The notes below the pieces were generated by a model. The model was not told where the DNA came from, searched no databases, and saw nothing but the letters and a program-made list of their open reading frames with translations. This document shows positions 1 to 7,360 of a stretch of DNA of 35,665 bases, piece after piece. Numbering within the stretch: position 1 is the stretch's first letter; every line of letters begins with the position of its first letter. The DNA comes from an uncultured Lachnoclostridium sp. (lineage in GTDB: Bacteria > Bacillota > Clostridia > Lachnospirales > Lachnospiraceae): contig CANBKJ010000028.1 in assembly GCA_947369165.1 (NCBI GenBank), forward strand, positions 1 to 35,665, read 5' to 3'. The position numbers and the translations under genes were made by a program.

Positions 1-11
1 GATGGATAGTT

Positions 12-1088
12 ATGAAGAAAAGAGTGTTATCCCATGTAGGTATACTTATAATCTTATTTTGTACATTACTTATTAAGGCAGAAGATGTAAGTGCATTAAG
101 CGATTACGTCATTGATCTGGGGGAAACGATATCGATTAAAAGTGATAGTGGCATCGCTTTTGTTGATATAAATGGGATAGATTCAAAAAAAATAAAGGTA
201 AAAGTTGAAATCACAAATGTTTCTGTATATAAAGAGGATGGCAGCGTTGTAGATGATACCATTCAAGTATATTATGATGAGGATTCGGAGAAACAATGGT
301 ACGTAAAAGCTGGTGAAGTATTAACATTTACATATTATGTGGACGAGTATGATGGTAGTACTTTAAATTTTGACACAGCTAATATAAGCAAATTCTCCCT
401 GGATTTAAAAATCACAAAGATATCGGAGGCAGAGTTGACCATAAGTTGTCATAAACCGATCACAATGAAGGACACTGAACTAAAGAAAGTACGTCCAATC
501 GTTTATTATGGTGACGAGGAAGTCTCAGAATTTGCGGATTTTAAGGTGAAAGCAAGCAAAAAGAATCTTGTTGATATAGATACATCTGATTCAGATATTG
601 AAGATTATTTTTATTTGTTTGGAATTTATAATTCTGGAAAGTGTAAGATTACAGTTACGGCAAAGTATAAAGGGCAAAGCTGCAGCGATTCATTTACGTT
701 AACGATTAAGTCAACACTTAAAAAAAATCTATATGTTCTCGGCGAACTGTATAGTTATAATACAAGAAGCAATACTTTTACAATGTATTTGACAAATAGA
801 TCTAAGAAACAAATTAAGATTTATTCAAGTGAGGCAGTGGCACTTGATGATGATTATGTATCTTTTGATCGAAATGTCAAAATGACAAAAAATAAGAAAT
901 CAATTACCATCAAGCCTGGTAAGAGTAAAACAATATATTGGAAAGTTATTGGCGGCACGACATGGCATGATGTTGATGATTTTGAAATACATTTTAAATG
1001 TAATTATAAAGGAAAAGTAAGCTGGTTGTCTGTACAGGGAGAATCTGTATATATTTGGAAGAAGGGGAAATGGAAAAGAATGAGTTAG
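12..1088 (+). CDS. Secreted protein of unknown function
   Basis: I do not recognise the family. The 358-residue product begins with a signal peptide: basic MKKR, a hydrophobic stretch to about residue 22, and a likely cleavage near AEDVSA. The rest has alternating hydrophobic and polar strands rich in Lys, Asp, Ser and Thr, with phrases such as GKCKITVTAKYKG (about residues 210-222) and ITIKPGKSKTIYWKV (about 298-312). These resemble bacterial Ig-like (BIG2-type) beta-sandwich domains, so a surface or secreted adhesin-like role is possible. The C terminus ends in a basic WKKGKW segment; there is no sortase motif or transmembrane anchor. Base composition is visibly more AT-rich than the following genes, which may point to acquisition. 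Only 11 bases precede the ATG, so the ribosome binding site and true start cannot be judged. Confidence 0.75.
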   Translation: MKKRVLSHVGILIILFCTLLIKAEDVSALSDYVIDLGETISIKSDSGIAFVDINGIDSKKIKVKVEITNVSVYKEDGSVVDDTIQVYYDEDSEKQWYVKAGEVLTFTYYVDEYDGSTLNFDTANISKFSLDLKITKISEAELTISCHKPITMKDTELKKVRPIVYYGDEEVSEFADFKVKASKKNLVDIDTSDSDIEDYFYLFGIYNSGKCKITVTAKYKGQSCSDSFTLTIKSTLKKNLYVLGELYSYNTRSNTFTMYLTNRSKKQIKIYSSEAVALDDDYVSFDRNVKMTKNKKSITIKPGKSKTIYWKVIGGTTWHDVDDFEIHFKCNYKGKVSWLSVQGESVYIWKKGKWKRMS

Positions 1089-1132
1089 GAATATTAATGA
1101 CATAGTAGCTAAACAATTTAAACAAGGAGGAT

Positions 1133-1153
1133 ATGGTGTTTGTACTGATATAA
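1133..1153 (+). other. Possible six-codon leader ORF with strong ribosome binding site
   Basis: The best Shine-Dalgarno in this gap, AAGGAGG at 1124-1130, sits just upstream of an ATG at 1133 that opens a frame of only MVFVLI before TAA at 1151. The MscS start at 1171 lies in another frame and has only a weak AAGG. The arrangement would fit translational coupling or a decayed start region. Coding status is unproven. Confidence 0.25.
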
Positions 1154-1170
1154 ACATCATACAAGGTTAT

Positions 1171-1992
1171 ATGGAACAGATACTGGCATTTTTTAAGGGA
1201 AAACTTCCGGCAGCAGCCGATTTTGGCATTCACATAATTATTTCTCTGGTCGCCTGGTTTATAGGGAAACGGATCATAAAGGCGGTTTTGAAATTCCTTA
1301 AAAAATCTTTTGAACGGAGCAGGATGGAGGACGGTGTTGCTGCCTTTCTTCTTTCTATTATTAAGTTTGCCCTTTATTTCGTACTGCTGATCCTAATCTG
1401 TCAGTTTCTGGGGCTGGAGACCAGTTCTGTGATCGCTCTGCTGGGCTCCGCGGGGCTGGCTGTGGGGCTGGCGCTGCAGGGAAGCCTGGCAAATTTTGCC
1501 GGGGGAGTGCTGATCCTCGTTATGAAACCCTTTATGGTGGGAGATTATATTATCGTAGGGGGCATGGAAGGTACGGTTCTCAGCATTGATATTATATATA
1601 CGAAGCTGCAGATGGTAGACAATAAAACAGTTATTATGCCCAATGGAAAGCTGGCGGATTCTGATATTATCAATGTCACCAGGCAGGACAAGCGTCGGAT
1701 CGATATTGAGGTCGGAGTGGATTACTCCGAAAATATTCAAAAGGTAAAACGCGTTCTTGATACTATTATTCAAAATCAATCGGAGATTCTTCGTGATGAA
1801 CCTGTGGACATTGTGGTAGGACAGCTGGGAAGCAGTTCGGTGGATATGGTTGTTCATGTATGGGTGAAAAAGGAAGACTATTGGAATGTCCGCTGGGAGC
1901 TGCTGGAGAAGATCAAAGAAACTTTTGACCAGGAGGGGATTGTGATACCCTTTAACCAGCTGGACGTGACATTGAAAAAAAGGTGCGACTGA
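1171..1992 (+). CDS. Small-conductance mechanosensitive channel (MscS family)
   Basis: The 273-residue product matches the compact MscS architecture (E. coli MscS is 286 residues). There are three N-terminal hydrophobic segments at about 17-35, 56-80 and 85-112. The third is the Gly/Ala-rich pore helix with the AGLAVGLALQGSLANFAGG signature, followed by the MKPFMVGDYI beta-domain motif and the PNGKL segment of the cytoplasmic vestibule. Such channels open on membrane tension and release solutes during hypo-osmotic shock. In this subfamily, homologues annotated YkuT or MscS-type are common in clostridia. The ATG at 1171 has only a weak AAGG five bases upstream; no in-frame alternative start with a better site is visible. 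The stop codon lies inside the loop of the terminator hairpin. Confidence 0.93.
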   Translation: MEQILAFFKGKLPAAADFGIHIIISLVAWFIGKRIIKAVLKFLKKSFERSRMEDGVAAFLLSIIKFALYFVLLILICQFLGLETSSVIALLGSAGLAVGLALQGSLANFAGGVLILVMKPFMVGDYIIVGGMEGTVLSIDIIYTKLQMVDNKTVIMPNGKLADSDIINVTRQDKRRIDIEVGVDYSENIQKVKRVLDTIIQNQSEILRDEPVDIVVGQLGSSSVDMVVHVWVKKEDYWNVRWELLEKIKETFDQEGIVIPFNQLDVTLKKRCD

Positions 1993-2008
1993 GAAGTGCG
2001 CACCTTTT
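1978..2008. terminator. Bidirectional terminator between mscS and the coat genes
   Basis: A perfect 10-bp stem, AAAAGGTGCG (1978-1987) and CGCACCTTTT (1999-2008), closes an 11-base loop containing the mscS stop codon. Read on the minus strand the hairpin is followed by seven T residues, so it should work best for the minus-strand coat genes. On the plus strand the T-run is broken (TTTTAAGAATTTTT). Confidence 0.85.
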
Positions 2009-2049
2009 AAGAATTTTTCTATCAGATAAAAAATCCGTGAACCAGTGAA

Positions 2050-2307
2050 TTATTTCACACACTGTCCAAATTTTTGTTTTACTTGATCTAATTTTGTAGA
2101 ATCCGCTGCGGGAGTTGGGTAATACCCTCTTGAATGCATTTCATCAAATACATTTTTCTGAATCTCATGTTCTTCTTCAAGACATTTAAGGATCGCATTT
2201 CTGACACGGTCATGGACACACTCGTTGGCAAAAGTGTTGTAATGGTCAGTTGCTGTTTTTTCAGATGCAAGAGCATCGGCAAGAATTTCTTTTTCACTAT
2301 ACTGCAT
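2050..2307 (-). CDS. CotF-like spore coat protein
   Basis: This 85-residue protein resembles the CotF/ferritin-like coat family. It has an N-terminal helix, SEKEILADALASEKTAT, a second helix with acidic and His residues (LKCLEEEHEIQKNVFDEMHS), and the typical ending with GYYPTPAA shortly before the C terminus. Coat F proteins form part of the spore coat in Bacillus and Clostridia. The minus strand offers two starts: ATG at 2313 directly abuts the AAGGAGA site, whereas ATG at 2307 is six bases away, so I chose 2307 (product MQYSEKE). It lies 20 bases downstream of the second coat-like gene, and both end at the terminator at 1978-2008. Expression during sporulation is inferred from the family; no sigma-G or sigma-K promoter was evident to me. 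Confidence 0.85.
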   Translation of the reverse strand: MQYSEKEILADALASEKTATDHYNTFANECVHDRVRNAILKCLEEEHEIQKNVFDEMHSRGYYPTPAADSTKLDQVKQKFGQCVK

Positions 2308-2327
2308 AATCATTCTCCTTTTTACGA

Positions 2328-2513
2328 TTAGTTTAACTGGGAATAAATTGAGTTAAAATGTTTCTGGTGACGCTCTGAAATATTCAGCAGCTTGTTCTTG
2401 ATTTCCTGATCCTGGCACTGGTCAGAAAGATTCTTAAATTTCTTGATCAGAAGATCTTCTTCGCTGAGAATATCCTGAACTGCGGATAATTCTTTCTCTG
2501 ATAAATTTGTCAT
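2328..2513 (-). CDS. Small CotF-related spore coat protein
   Basis: This 61-residue, predicted all-helical protein has the pattern of short CotF-like coat proteins: LSEKEL near the N terminus, then a second helix IKNKLLNISERHQKHFNSIYSQL. It resembles the half-domain coat proteins that clostridia usually carry in pairs with a longer CotF-like partner, here the next gene downstream. The start ATG at 2513 is preceded by GGAGG nine bases away. The gene is divergent from the SGNH hydrolase gene, with about 160 bases between the two starts. Function is inferred from family resemblance and pairing only. Confidence 0.75.
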   Translation of the reverse strand: MTNLSEKELSAVQDILSEEDLLIKKFKNLSDQCQDQEIKNKLLNISERHQKHFNSIYSQLN

Positions 2514-2581
2514 ATCATGATACCTCCATTTGATTTTTTATTATTGTGTCCCAAAAGATGAAAATAATACAGAAAACCAAC

Positions 2582-2610
2582 TTGCAAAAATTAGAAAATT
2601 GGTGCATACT
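2582..2610 (+). promoter_or_regulatory. Sigma-A-type promoter for the hydrolase/two-component operon
   Basis: TTGCAA (2582-2587) and CATACT (2605-2610) are separated by 17 bases, about 65 bases upstream of the chosen start at 2676. Confidence 0.55.
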
Positions 2611-2675
2611 AGAGAGTAGTTTAATAAGCCAATTTTTATATGTGGAAAGAACTTGTTACAGAAATGGAGGATACT

Positions 2676-4376
2676 ATGAGAGGACCAACAGCACCAAAGG
2701 ACCCAACTAAGAAAAGAGCTTGTTTATATATCATGCTGGATAAAAATATTGCCGGAATGCCGGGGCAAAATGGTTTATGCCGGGATACGAACTTTATGGA
2801 AGGACGTCTTGTTGAGCAGGTAAAAGGGCTTTGTGGAGAAGTGGACCCGGAAATTCTAAAATTATTGGAGAATCTCCAGGGATTTAGAACTCTGGTACAT
2901 AGCATCGGGGTCAGCATAACAGCGGTCGATGACGATGCAAAAGCTCAATCTATAAATTTCACCATGCAGTGTTACGGGAAAACGGATAAATATGCTACGG
3001 GAACAAATGTAGAGTTTTCCTGTCCGTGCAACGGAGAAGAGGTTGTGATACCGATAGATGAGACCGGAATCAATGAAGAAGACGATATTATTGGTGCGTT
3101 TCATTTTGATTTTCCTCAGGGATGTGACGCGGCTACGGTCACTCTCAAATTTTATCTGAATGATGGTTTTACGGTTCCAGAGATCGAAGTGGATCCTCCC
3201 ATTGATTATGATTCGGAGAGATATGAGAAAATGATCGAGCGTTCTTTGCTTTCCCTTGGAAATACACTGCGGCTCAAACGGGCGGTTGAAAAGGCAAAAC
3301 GTGGAGAAGAAGTGACTATTGCTTATATCGGCGGTTCTATTACCCAGGGAGCAGGGGCAAAACCCATCGATAAAAAATGCTATGCCTATCTTTCCTATCG
3401 CGGTTTTTGTGATCTTTTTACAGAAGATGGTGGAAAACATGTGAAGTATATTAAAGCCGGAGTCGGTGGGACCCCTTCTGAGCTGGGAATCATCCGGTAT
3501 GAAAAAGAAGTGACGGATTTTGGAAAATGCAAACCGGATATCGTGATTGTAGAATTTGCGGTAAACGATGAAGGCGATGAGACCGAAGGCGTATGTTTTG
3601 AGAGCCTTGTGCGAAAGATCGCCAAGGCGGATAATGAATCGGCTGTGATCCTGAATTTTGCCGTATTTATGAATGAATGGAATCTGGAAGACCGGCTGGT
3701 TCCAGTGGGGGCCAATTATGATCTTCCGATGGTAAGTGTCAGGGCAGCGGTAGTTCCCCAGTATAAGAAGGATACGGTGATCTCCAAACGTCAGTATTTT
3801 TATGATATTTACCATCCGACCAATGACGGACATCAGGTGATGGCAGACTGCCTGCTTCACCTGTTCCGCAAGGCGGATGAGGCGGAATTTCCGGCGGCAG
3901 ACAGTGATTTTTCAAAAGAACCGGTTAAGGGATGTGAATTTGAAGATATTTTTCTTATGGACGCCACAAATATTGATACATATGCGAAGGATGTTATAAA
4001 TCGTGGCTTCGATGCGGAAGATCCAGAAATTCAGTTTGTGGAGCGGAATATGGATCTGACAGCCAGTCCGGTGCTGGAGAATGGATGGGCGAAAACAGAT
4101 GGAACAAAGAATGCTGAGTTTGCCATGACACTGAACTGTCGGAATATTATTCTGGTTTCCAAGGATTCCGGAAGTCCTGTCTTTGGAAAGGCGGATGTCT
4201 ATGTGGATGACACGCTGGTGCTGACATCGGATCCATTAGTGAACGGCTGGAATCATACCAATCCCCAGATCATTCTCAATGATGAGAAGAGTGGAGAGCA
4301 CCGGGTGCGGATCGTGATGCATCCAGGTGATGAGGAAAAGAGATTTACCATCCTGGGCTTTGGCATTACTTTATGA
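2676..4376 (+). CDS. SGNH/GDSL-family hydrolase with extra beta-domains
   Basis: The 566-residue protein contains an SGNH esterase core at about residues 213-395. Block I is YIGGSITQG with nucleophile Ser221; a Gly-rich oxyanion segment GVGGT lies near 262-266; block III is EFAVND with Asn297; block V is DIYHPTNDGH with Asp377 and His380. About 210 residues precede the core and about 170 follow it, giving three modules, with beta-rich flanks as in carbohydrate-active acetyl or acyl esterases. No signal peptide is visible, so it probably acts in the cytoplasm. I moved the start from ATG 2640 to ATG 2676 because GAAATGGAGG lies five bases upstream of the latter. It is followed after 25 bases by a response regulator and sensor kinase, suggesting one operon. 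Deacylation of an oligosaccharide is inferred; the substrate is unknown. Confidence 0.82.
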   Translation: MRGPTAPKDPTKKRACLYIMLDKNIAGMPGQNGLCRDTNFMEGRLVEQVKGLCGEVDPEILKLLENLQGFRTLVHSIGVSITAVDDDAKAQSINFTMQCYGKTDKYATGTNVEFSCPCNGEEVVIPIDETGINEEDDIIGAFHFDFPQGCDAATVTLKFYLNDGFTVPEIEVDPPIDYDSERYEKMIERSLLSLGNTLRLKRAVEKAKRGEEVTIAYIGGSITQGAGAKPIDKKCYAYLSYRGFCDLFTEDGGKHVKYIKAGVGGTPSELGIIRYEKEVTDFGKCKPDIVIVEFAVNDEGDETEGVCFESLVRKIAKADNESAVILNFAVFMNEWNLEDRLVPVGANYDLPMVSVRAAVVPQYKKDTVISKRQYFYDIYHPTNDGHQVMADCLLHLFRKADEAEFPAADSDFSKEPVKGCEFEDIFLMDATNIDTYAKDVINRGFDAEDPEIQFVERNMDLTASPVLENGWAKTDGTKNAEFAMTLNCRNIILVSKDSGSPVFGKADVYVDDTLVLTSDPLVNGWNHTNPQIILNDEKSGEHRVRIVMHPGDEEKRFTILGFGITL

Positions 4377-4401
4377 CATCAAGTCAAAGGAGACGGAATA
4401 A

Positions 4402-5073
4402 ATGGCTTTGATCTATATCGTTGAAGATGATACAAATATACAGGAGATCGAGAGCTTTGCCCTGAAGAACAGTGGATATAATGTGGAAGGCTTTGAAAAT
4501 GCCAGGGACTTTTTCCAAAAACTGGCGGAGCGGGTTCCTGACCTGATTCTTCTGGATGTTATGCTCCCGGATATGGACGGTCTTTCAATTCTTAAGAAGC
4601 TGAGAAATATTCCTGATTACCAAAAGATACCCGTTATCTTTGTATCTGCAAAAACCTCGGAACTGGATAAGGTGAAGGGGCTGGATCTGGGGGCAGATGA
4701 TTATCTTGCCAAACCTTTTGGGGTGATGGAACTGATCTCCAGGGTAAAGGCGCTGCTTCGCAGAAGCCGGGATATGGAACAGGAGAAATCCCTTGCCATC
4801 GGAAATATTTACATCGACGGAGAGAAACACTGCGTTTTTGTAAAGGACGAACCCTGTGAGCTGACGTATAAAGAGTACAAGCTTCTGAAACTTCTGATTC
4901 AAAATGCCAGTATCGTTTTGACCAGAGACCGAATTATGGAGCGGATCTGGGGCGCTAACTATGAGGGAGAGTCCCGGACTTTAGATATGCATATCAAAAC
5001 TCTTCGTAAAAAACTGGGAGAAGAGGGAAGGCGCATTAAGACCATACGAAATGTGGGGTATATGCTGGAATGA
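4402..5073 (+). CDS. OmpR/PhoB-family response regulator
   Basis: The 223-residue protein has a receiver domain (about 1-120) with acidic pocket Asp9/Asp10, phospho-acceptor Asp52 in LLDVMLPDMDG, Ser82 and Lys104 (the LAKPF motif). The C-terminal winged-helix DNA-binding domain (about 128-223) shows LTYKEYKLLKLL and the ending GYMLE typical of PhoB/OmpR regulators. A good ribosome site (AAAGGAGA) precedes the ATG. The last four bases overlap the start of the kinase gene, implying translational coupling. The targets are unknown; the adjacent SGNH hydrolase is the obvious candidate. PhoB-type in sequence class, but no pst or phosphatase genes are nearby to support a phosphate role. Confidence 0.95.
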   Translation: MALIYIVEDDTNIQEIESFALKNSGYNVEGFENARDFFQKLAERVPDLILLDVMLPDMDGLSILKKLRNIPDYQKIPVIFVSAKTSELDKVKGLDLGADDYLAKPFGVMELISRVKALLRRSRDMEQEKSLAIGNIYIDGEKHCVFVKDEPCELTYKEYKLLKLLIQNASIVLTRDRIMERIWGANYEGESRTLDMHIKTLRKKLGEEGRRIKTIRNVGYMLE

Positions 5074-6407
5074 AAGCAAGGCTGAACCGGACTTTTTTGT
5101 TGATCGCAGGACTGACGATTCTTTTGACGATCACCTTTTCTACGCTGATCTTTTATCAGCTGCTTGTCAATGAGGTGGTGGATAATCTGGTCAGCAGTGC
5201 CAGACTGTTGGAGAGCACAGATTCTTTTCGGGATAAGGAGCATATTTCTTATCATAAGGAAATTTCCAATCTCAGAGTGACTCTGATCGATGAAAATGGG
5301 GACGTTTATTTTGACAGCAATGCAGACATCGGGATCATGGATAACCACCGGGAACGACCGGAGGTGGAGCAGGCCTTTGAGAAGGGGGAAAGCCATTCGG
5401 TGAGGCATTCTGCCACCATGAAAAAGGATACCTTTTATTACGCGCTGAAATTGTCCAATGGATGTGTGCTCCGCGTGGCGAAGGAATCGGACAGCCTTTA
5501 CAGCATTTTTCTGGGAATTGTTCCGGAAATCATAGGAATTGTTATATTTATATTGATTATCAGCTGCGTCTTTACCCAATTTTTTGCAAAGAGCATTATA
5601 AAGCCTATCGAGCAGATGGCAGATGACATGGATTCGGTAAAAGTTACCGGGGGTTACAAAGAATTGGTGCCCTTTATTCAGAAGATCAAAGACCAGCATG
5701 CCGATATCCTGCGAAGCGCCAGTATGCGTCAGGCATTTACGGCCAATGTGTCCCATGAATTGAAGACTCCTCTTACTGCGATCTCCGGATATGCGGAGCT
5801 GATTGAAAACGGCATGGCAGAAAAAGAAGATGTGGTTCGTTTTGCCGGGGAGATACACCGGAATTCCAAGCGTCTTTTGACGCTGATCAACGACACCATC
5901 CGCCTGGCTGAACTGGATGCCATGGAAAAAACCATTGAATTTGAGGACGTAGATCTCTATGAGATCGCTGAAAACTGCGTCAATATGCTTCAGATCAGTG
6001 CCGAAAAGCACGAGGTTCATATATCGTTATCAGGAGAACGTTGTATTCTTTATGCCAATAAAAATATGATGGAAGAATTAGTGTACAACCTCTGTGACAA
6101 TGCCATCCGATATAATAATACCGGCGGGAGTGTTCAGGTTCAGGTGATGGAACAGCAGGACCAGGTTGAACTTTTCGTCCGGGATACGGGGATCGGCATT
6201 CCGGAAAAAAGCCAGAAACGGGTATTTGAACGCTTTTACCGGGTGGATAAGAGCCGTTCCAAACAGACAGGCGGAACAGGGCTCGGCCTTGCGATTGTCA
6301 AGCATATCATTGCCCAGCACAACGCCCAGATTACTTTGACCAGCGAAATGGGAAAGGGCACAGAAGTGAAAGTGGTATTTTTAAAAAATACTTTACAAGA
6401 GGAATAA
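5070..6407 (+). CDS. PhoR-type sensor histidine kinase
   Basis: The 445-residue membrane kinase has transmembrane helices at about 9-32 and 149-172 enclosing an extracytoplasmic sensor region of about 115 residues. The phospho-acceptor His229 lies in the HisKA motif VSHELKTPLTAISGY. The ATP-binding domain carries the N-box LCDNAIRYNN (Asn344), G1 DTGIGIP (372-378), the F-box RVFERFYRVD, and G2 GGTGLGLAI (401-409). All catalytic boxes are intact. The ATG overlaps the regulator stop by four bases (ATGA), the usual coupling for a cognate pair. The ligand cannot be read from the sequence. The promoter of the next operon overlaps the end of this gene. Confidence 0.95.
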   Translation: MKARLNRTFLLIAGLTILLTITFSTLIFYQLLVNEVVDNLVSSARLLESTDSFRDKEHISYHKEISNLRVTLIDENGDVYFDSNADIGIMDNHRERPEVEQAFEKGESHSVRHSATMKKDTFYYALKLSNGCVLRVAKESDSLYSIFLGIVPEIIGIVIFILIISCVFTQFFAKSIIKPIEQMADDMDSVKVTGGYKELVPFIQKIKDQHADILRSASMRQAFTANVSHELKTPLTAISGYAELIENGMAEKEDVVRFAGEIHRNSKRLLTLINDTIRLAELDAMEKTIEFEDVDLYEIAENCVNMLQISAEKHEVHISLSGERCILYANKNMMEELVYNLCDNAIRYNNTGGSVQVQVMEQQDQVELFVRDTGIGIPEKSQKRVFERFYRVDKSRSKQTGGTGLGLAIVKHIIAQHNAQITLTSEMGKGTEVKVVFLKNTLQEE

Positions 6408-6420
6408 ATGATATTATAAT
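6392..6420 (+). promoter_or_regulatory. Near-consensus promoter of the 2-oxoacid oxidoreductase operon
   Basis: TTTACA (6392-6397) and TATAAT (6415-6420) with an exact 17-base spacer, starting within the end of the kinase gene. The predicted start site, about 6427, falls at the edge of the palindrome 6428-6454. Confidence 0.75.
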
Positions 6421-6427
6421 CTTAGTT

Positions 6428-6454
6428 AGTGTCGTTTTATGTTAAAACGACACT
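6428..6454. promoter_or_regulatory. Perfect 12-bp inverted repeat at the transcription start (operator or 5' hairpin)
   Basis: AGTGTCGTTTTA (6428-6439), a TGT centre, then TAAAACGACACT (6443-6454) form a perfect dyad. It begins seven bases after the -10 box. No T-run follows, so a terminator for the upstream kinase gene is less likely than a TetR/GntR-type operator or a 5' mRNA-stabilising hairpin. Confidence 0.6.
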
Positions 6455-6485
6455 ATTATATTGCATAAGAAAGAGGGAAAAAACA

Positions 6486-7058
6486 GTGAACGGATTAACT
6501 GAATTTCGTTGGCATGGCCGCGGCGGCCAGGGTGCCAAGACAGCGGCGCTTTTACTGGCAGATGTAGCGTTTAAAACCGGCAAACATGTGCAGGGATTTC
6601 CGGAATATGGTCCGGAACGAATGGGCGCACCGATTACTGCTTATGACAGGATCAGTGACAGGCAGATCCGGGTTCATTCCAATATTTACGAACCGGATTA
6701 TGTTGTTGTCGTGGATGAGACTCTGCTGAACTCTGTCAATGTCACAAAAGGCTTAAAAAAGGACGGAGCGATCCTTGTCAATACGTCCCGCTCCAGCGAA
6801 GAGATTTATACATACCTCCACGGATACCAGGGCAGAGTGTATACCATTGATGCAAGAAAAGTGTGCATGAAGACGCTGGGGAAATATTTTCCCAATACAC
6901 CTATGCTTGCGGCTATTGTTAAAATATCCGAAATCATGGAAGAAGATCAGTTTATCAAAGAAATGGAAGCTTCCCTTAGTCATAAATTTGCAAAAAAACC
7001 GGAGATGCTGGAAGGGAATATGAAAGCGCTCCGCATGGCGTTACAGGAGGTACACTGA
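6486..7058 (+). CDS. 2-oxoacid:ferredoxin oxidoreductase, gamma subunit
   Basis: The 190-residue protein is the gamma (PorG/VorG-like) subunit of a four-subunit pyruvate or 2-ketoisovalerate ferredoxin oxidoreductase. It opens with the diagnostic segment FRWHGRGGQGAKTAA (about residues 7-21) and contains PEYGPERMGAPITAYDRIS, typical of the family. The complex oxidatively decarboxylates a 2-oxoacid to acyl-CoA, reducing ferredoxin. An upstream ATG at 6429 lies inside the palindrome and has no ribosome site; GTG at 6486 has GAGGG eight bases away and starts directly before the conserved domain, so I chose it. It is the first of four tightly packed genes (gamma, delta, alpha, beta). The 2-oxoacid substrate cannot be assigned. 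Confidence 0.92.
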   Translation: MNGLTEFRWHGRGGQGAKTAALLLADVAFKTGKHVQGFPEYGPERMGAPITAYDRISDRQIRVHSNIYEPDYVVVVDETLLNSVNVTKGLKKDGAILVNTSRSSEEIYTYLHGYQGRVYTIDARKVCMKTLGKYFPNTPMLAAIVKISEIMEEDQFIKEMEASLSHKFAKKPEMLEGNMKALRMALQEVH

Positions 7059-7059
7059 T

Positions 7060-7359
7060 ATGTTAAGAGCAAAAGAAATTAATGAAAAGACTCCATGGCA
7101 GGATCTGACGCCGGGGCTCCAGATCTATGAACCGGCAACATCCAAACGCTTTGAAACTGGCGAGTGGAGAGTTAATACTCCAGTATTTGATAAAGAAAAA
7201 TGCAAGCAGTGCCTGCTCTGTGTTCCTTATTGCCCGGACAGCGCTATTCCGGTAAGAAACGGTAAAAGAGAAGCCTTTGATCTGCTTCACTGCAAAGGCT
7301 GCGGGATCTGTGTAAAAGCATGTCCCTTCGGAGCGATCACAATGAAGGAGGGTAAATAA
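7060..7359 (+). CDS. 2-oxoacid:ferredoxin oxidoreductase, delta subunit (2[4Fe-4S] ferredoxin)
   Basis: The 99-residue protein carries two complete 4Fe-4S motifs. The first is CKQCLLCVPYCP (Cys48, 51, 54, 58) and the second is CKGCGICVKACP (Cys78, 81, 84, 88). This is the electron-transfer delta subunit that passes electrons from the thiamine-dependent catalytic subunits to ferredoxin. The region between the N terminus and the first cluster (TPWQDLTPG, NTPVFDKEKC) is usual for PorD/VorD. AGGAGG precedes the ATG, and the gene starts one base after the gamma stop and ends one base before the alpha start, so the subunits are translationally coupled. Confidence 0.95.
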   Translation: MLRAKEINEKTPWQDLTPGLQIYEPATSKRFETGEWRVNTPVFDKEKCKQCLLCVPYCPDSAIPVRNGKREAFDLLHCKGCGICVKACPFGAITMKEGK

Positions 7360-7360
7360 C

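Noticed and set aside
2862-3860. 332-codon open frame on the minus strand inside the SGNH hydrolase gene
   Set aside because: The plus-strand frame carries the full SGNH motif set; the antisense product looks random and has no ribosome site.
4959-6020. 353-codon minus-strand frame across the regulator and kinase genes
   Set aside because: Both plus-strand genes are complete and overlapping in the standard way; the antisense product shows no domain.
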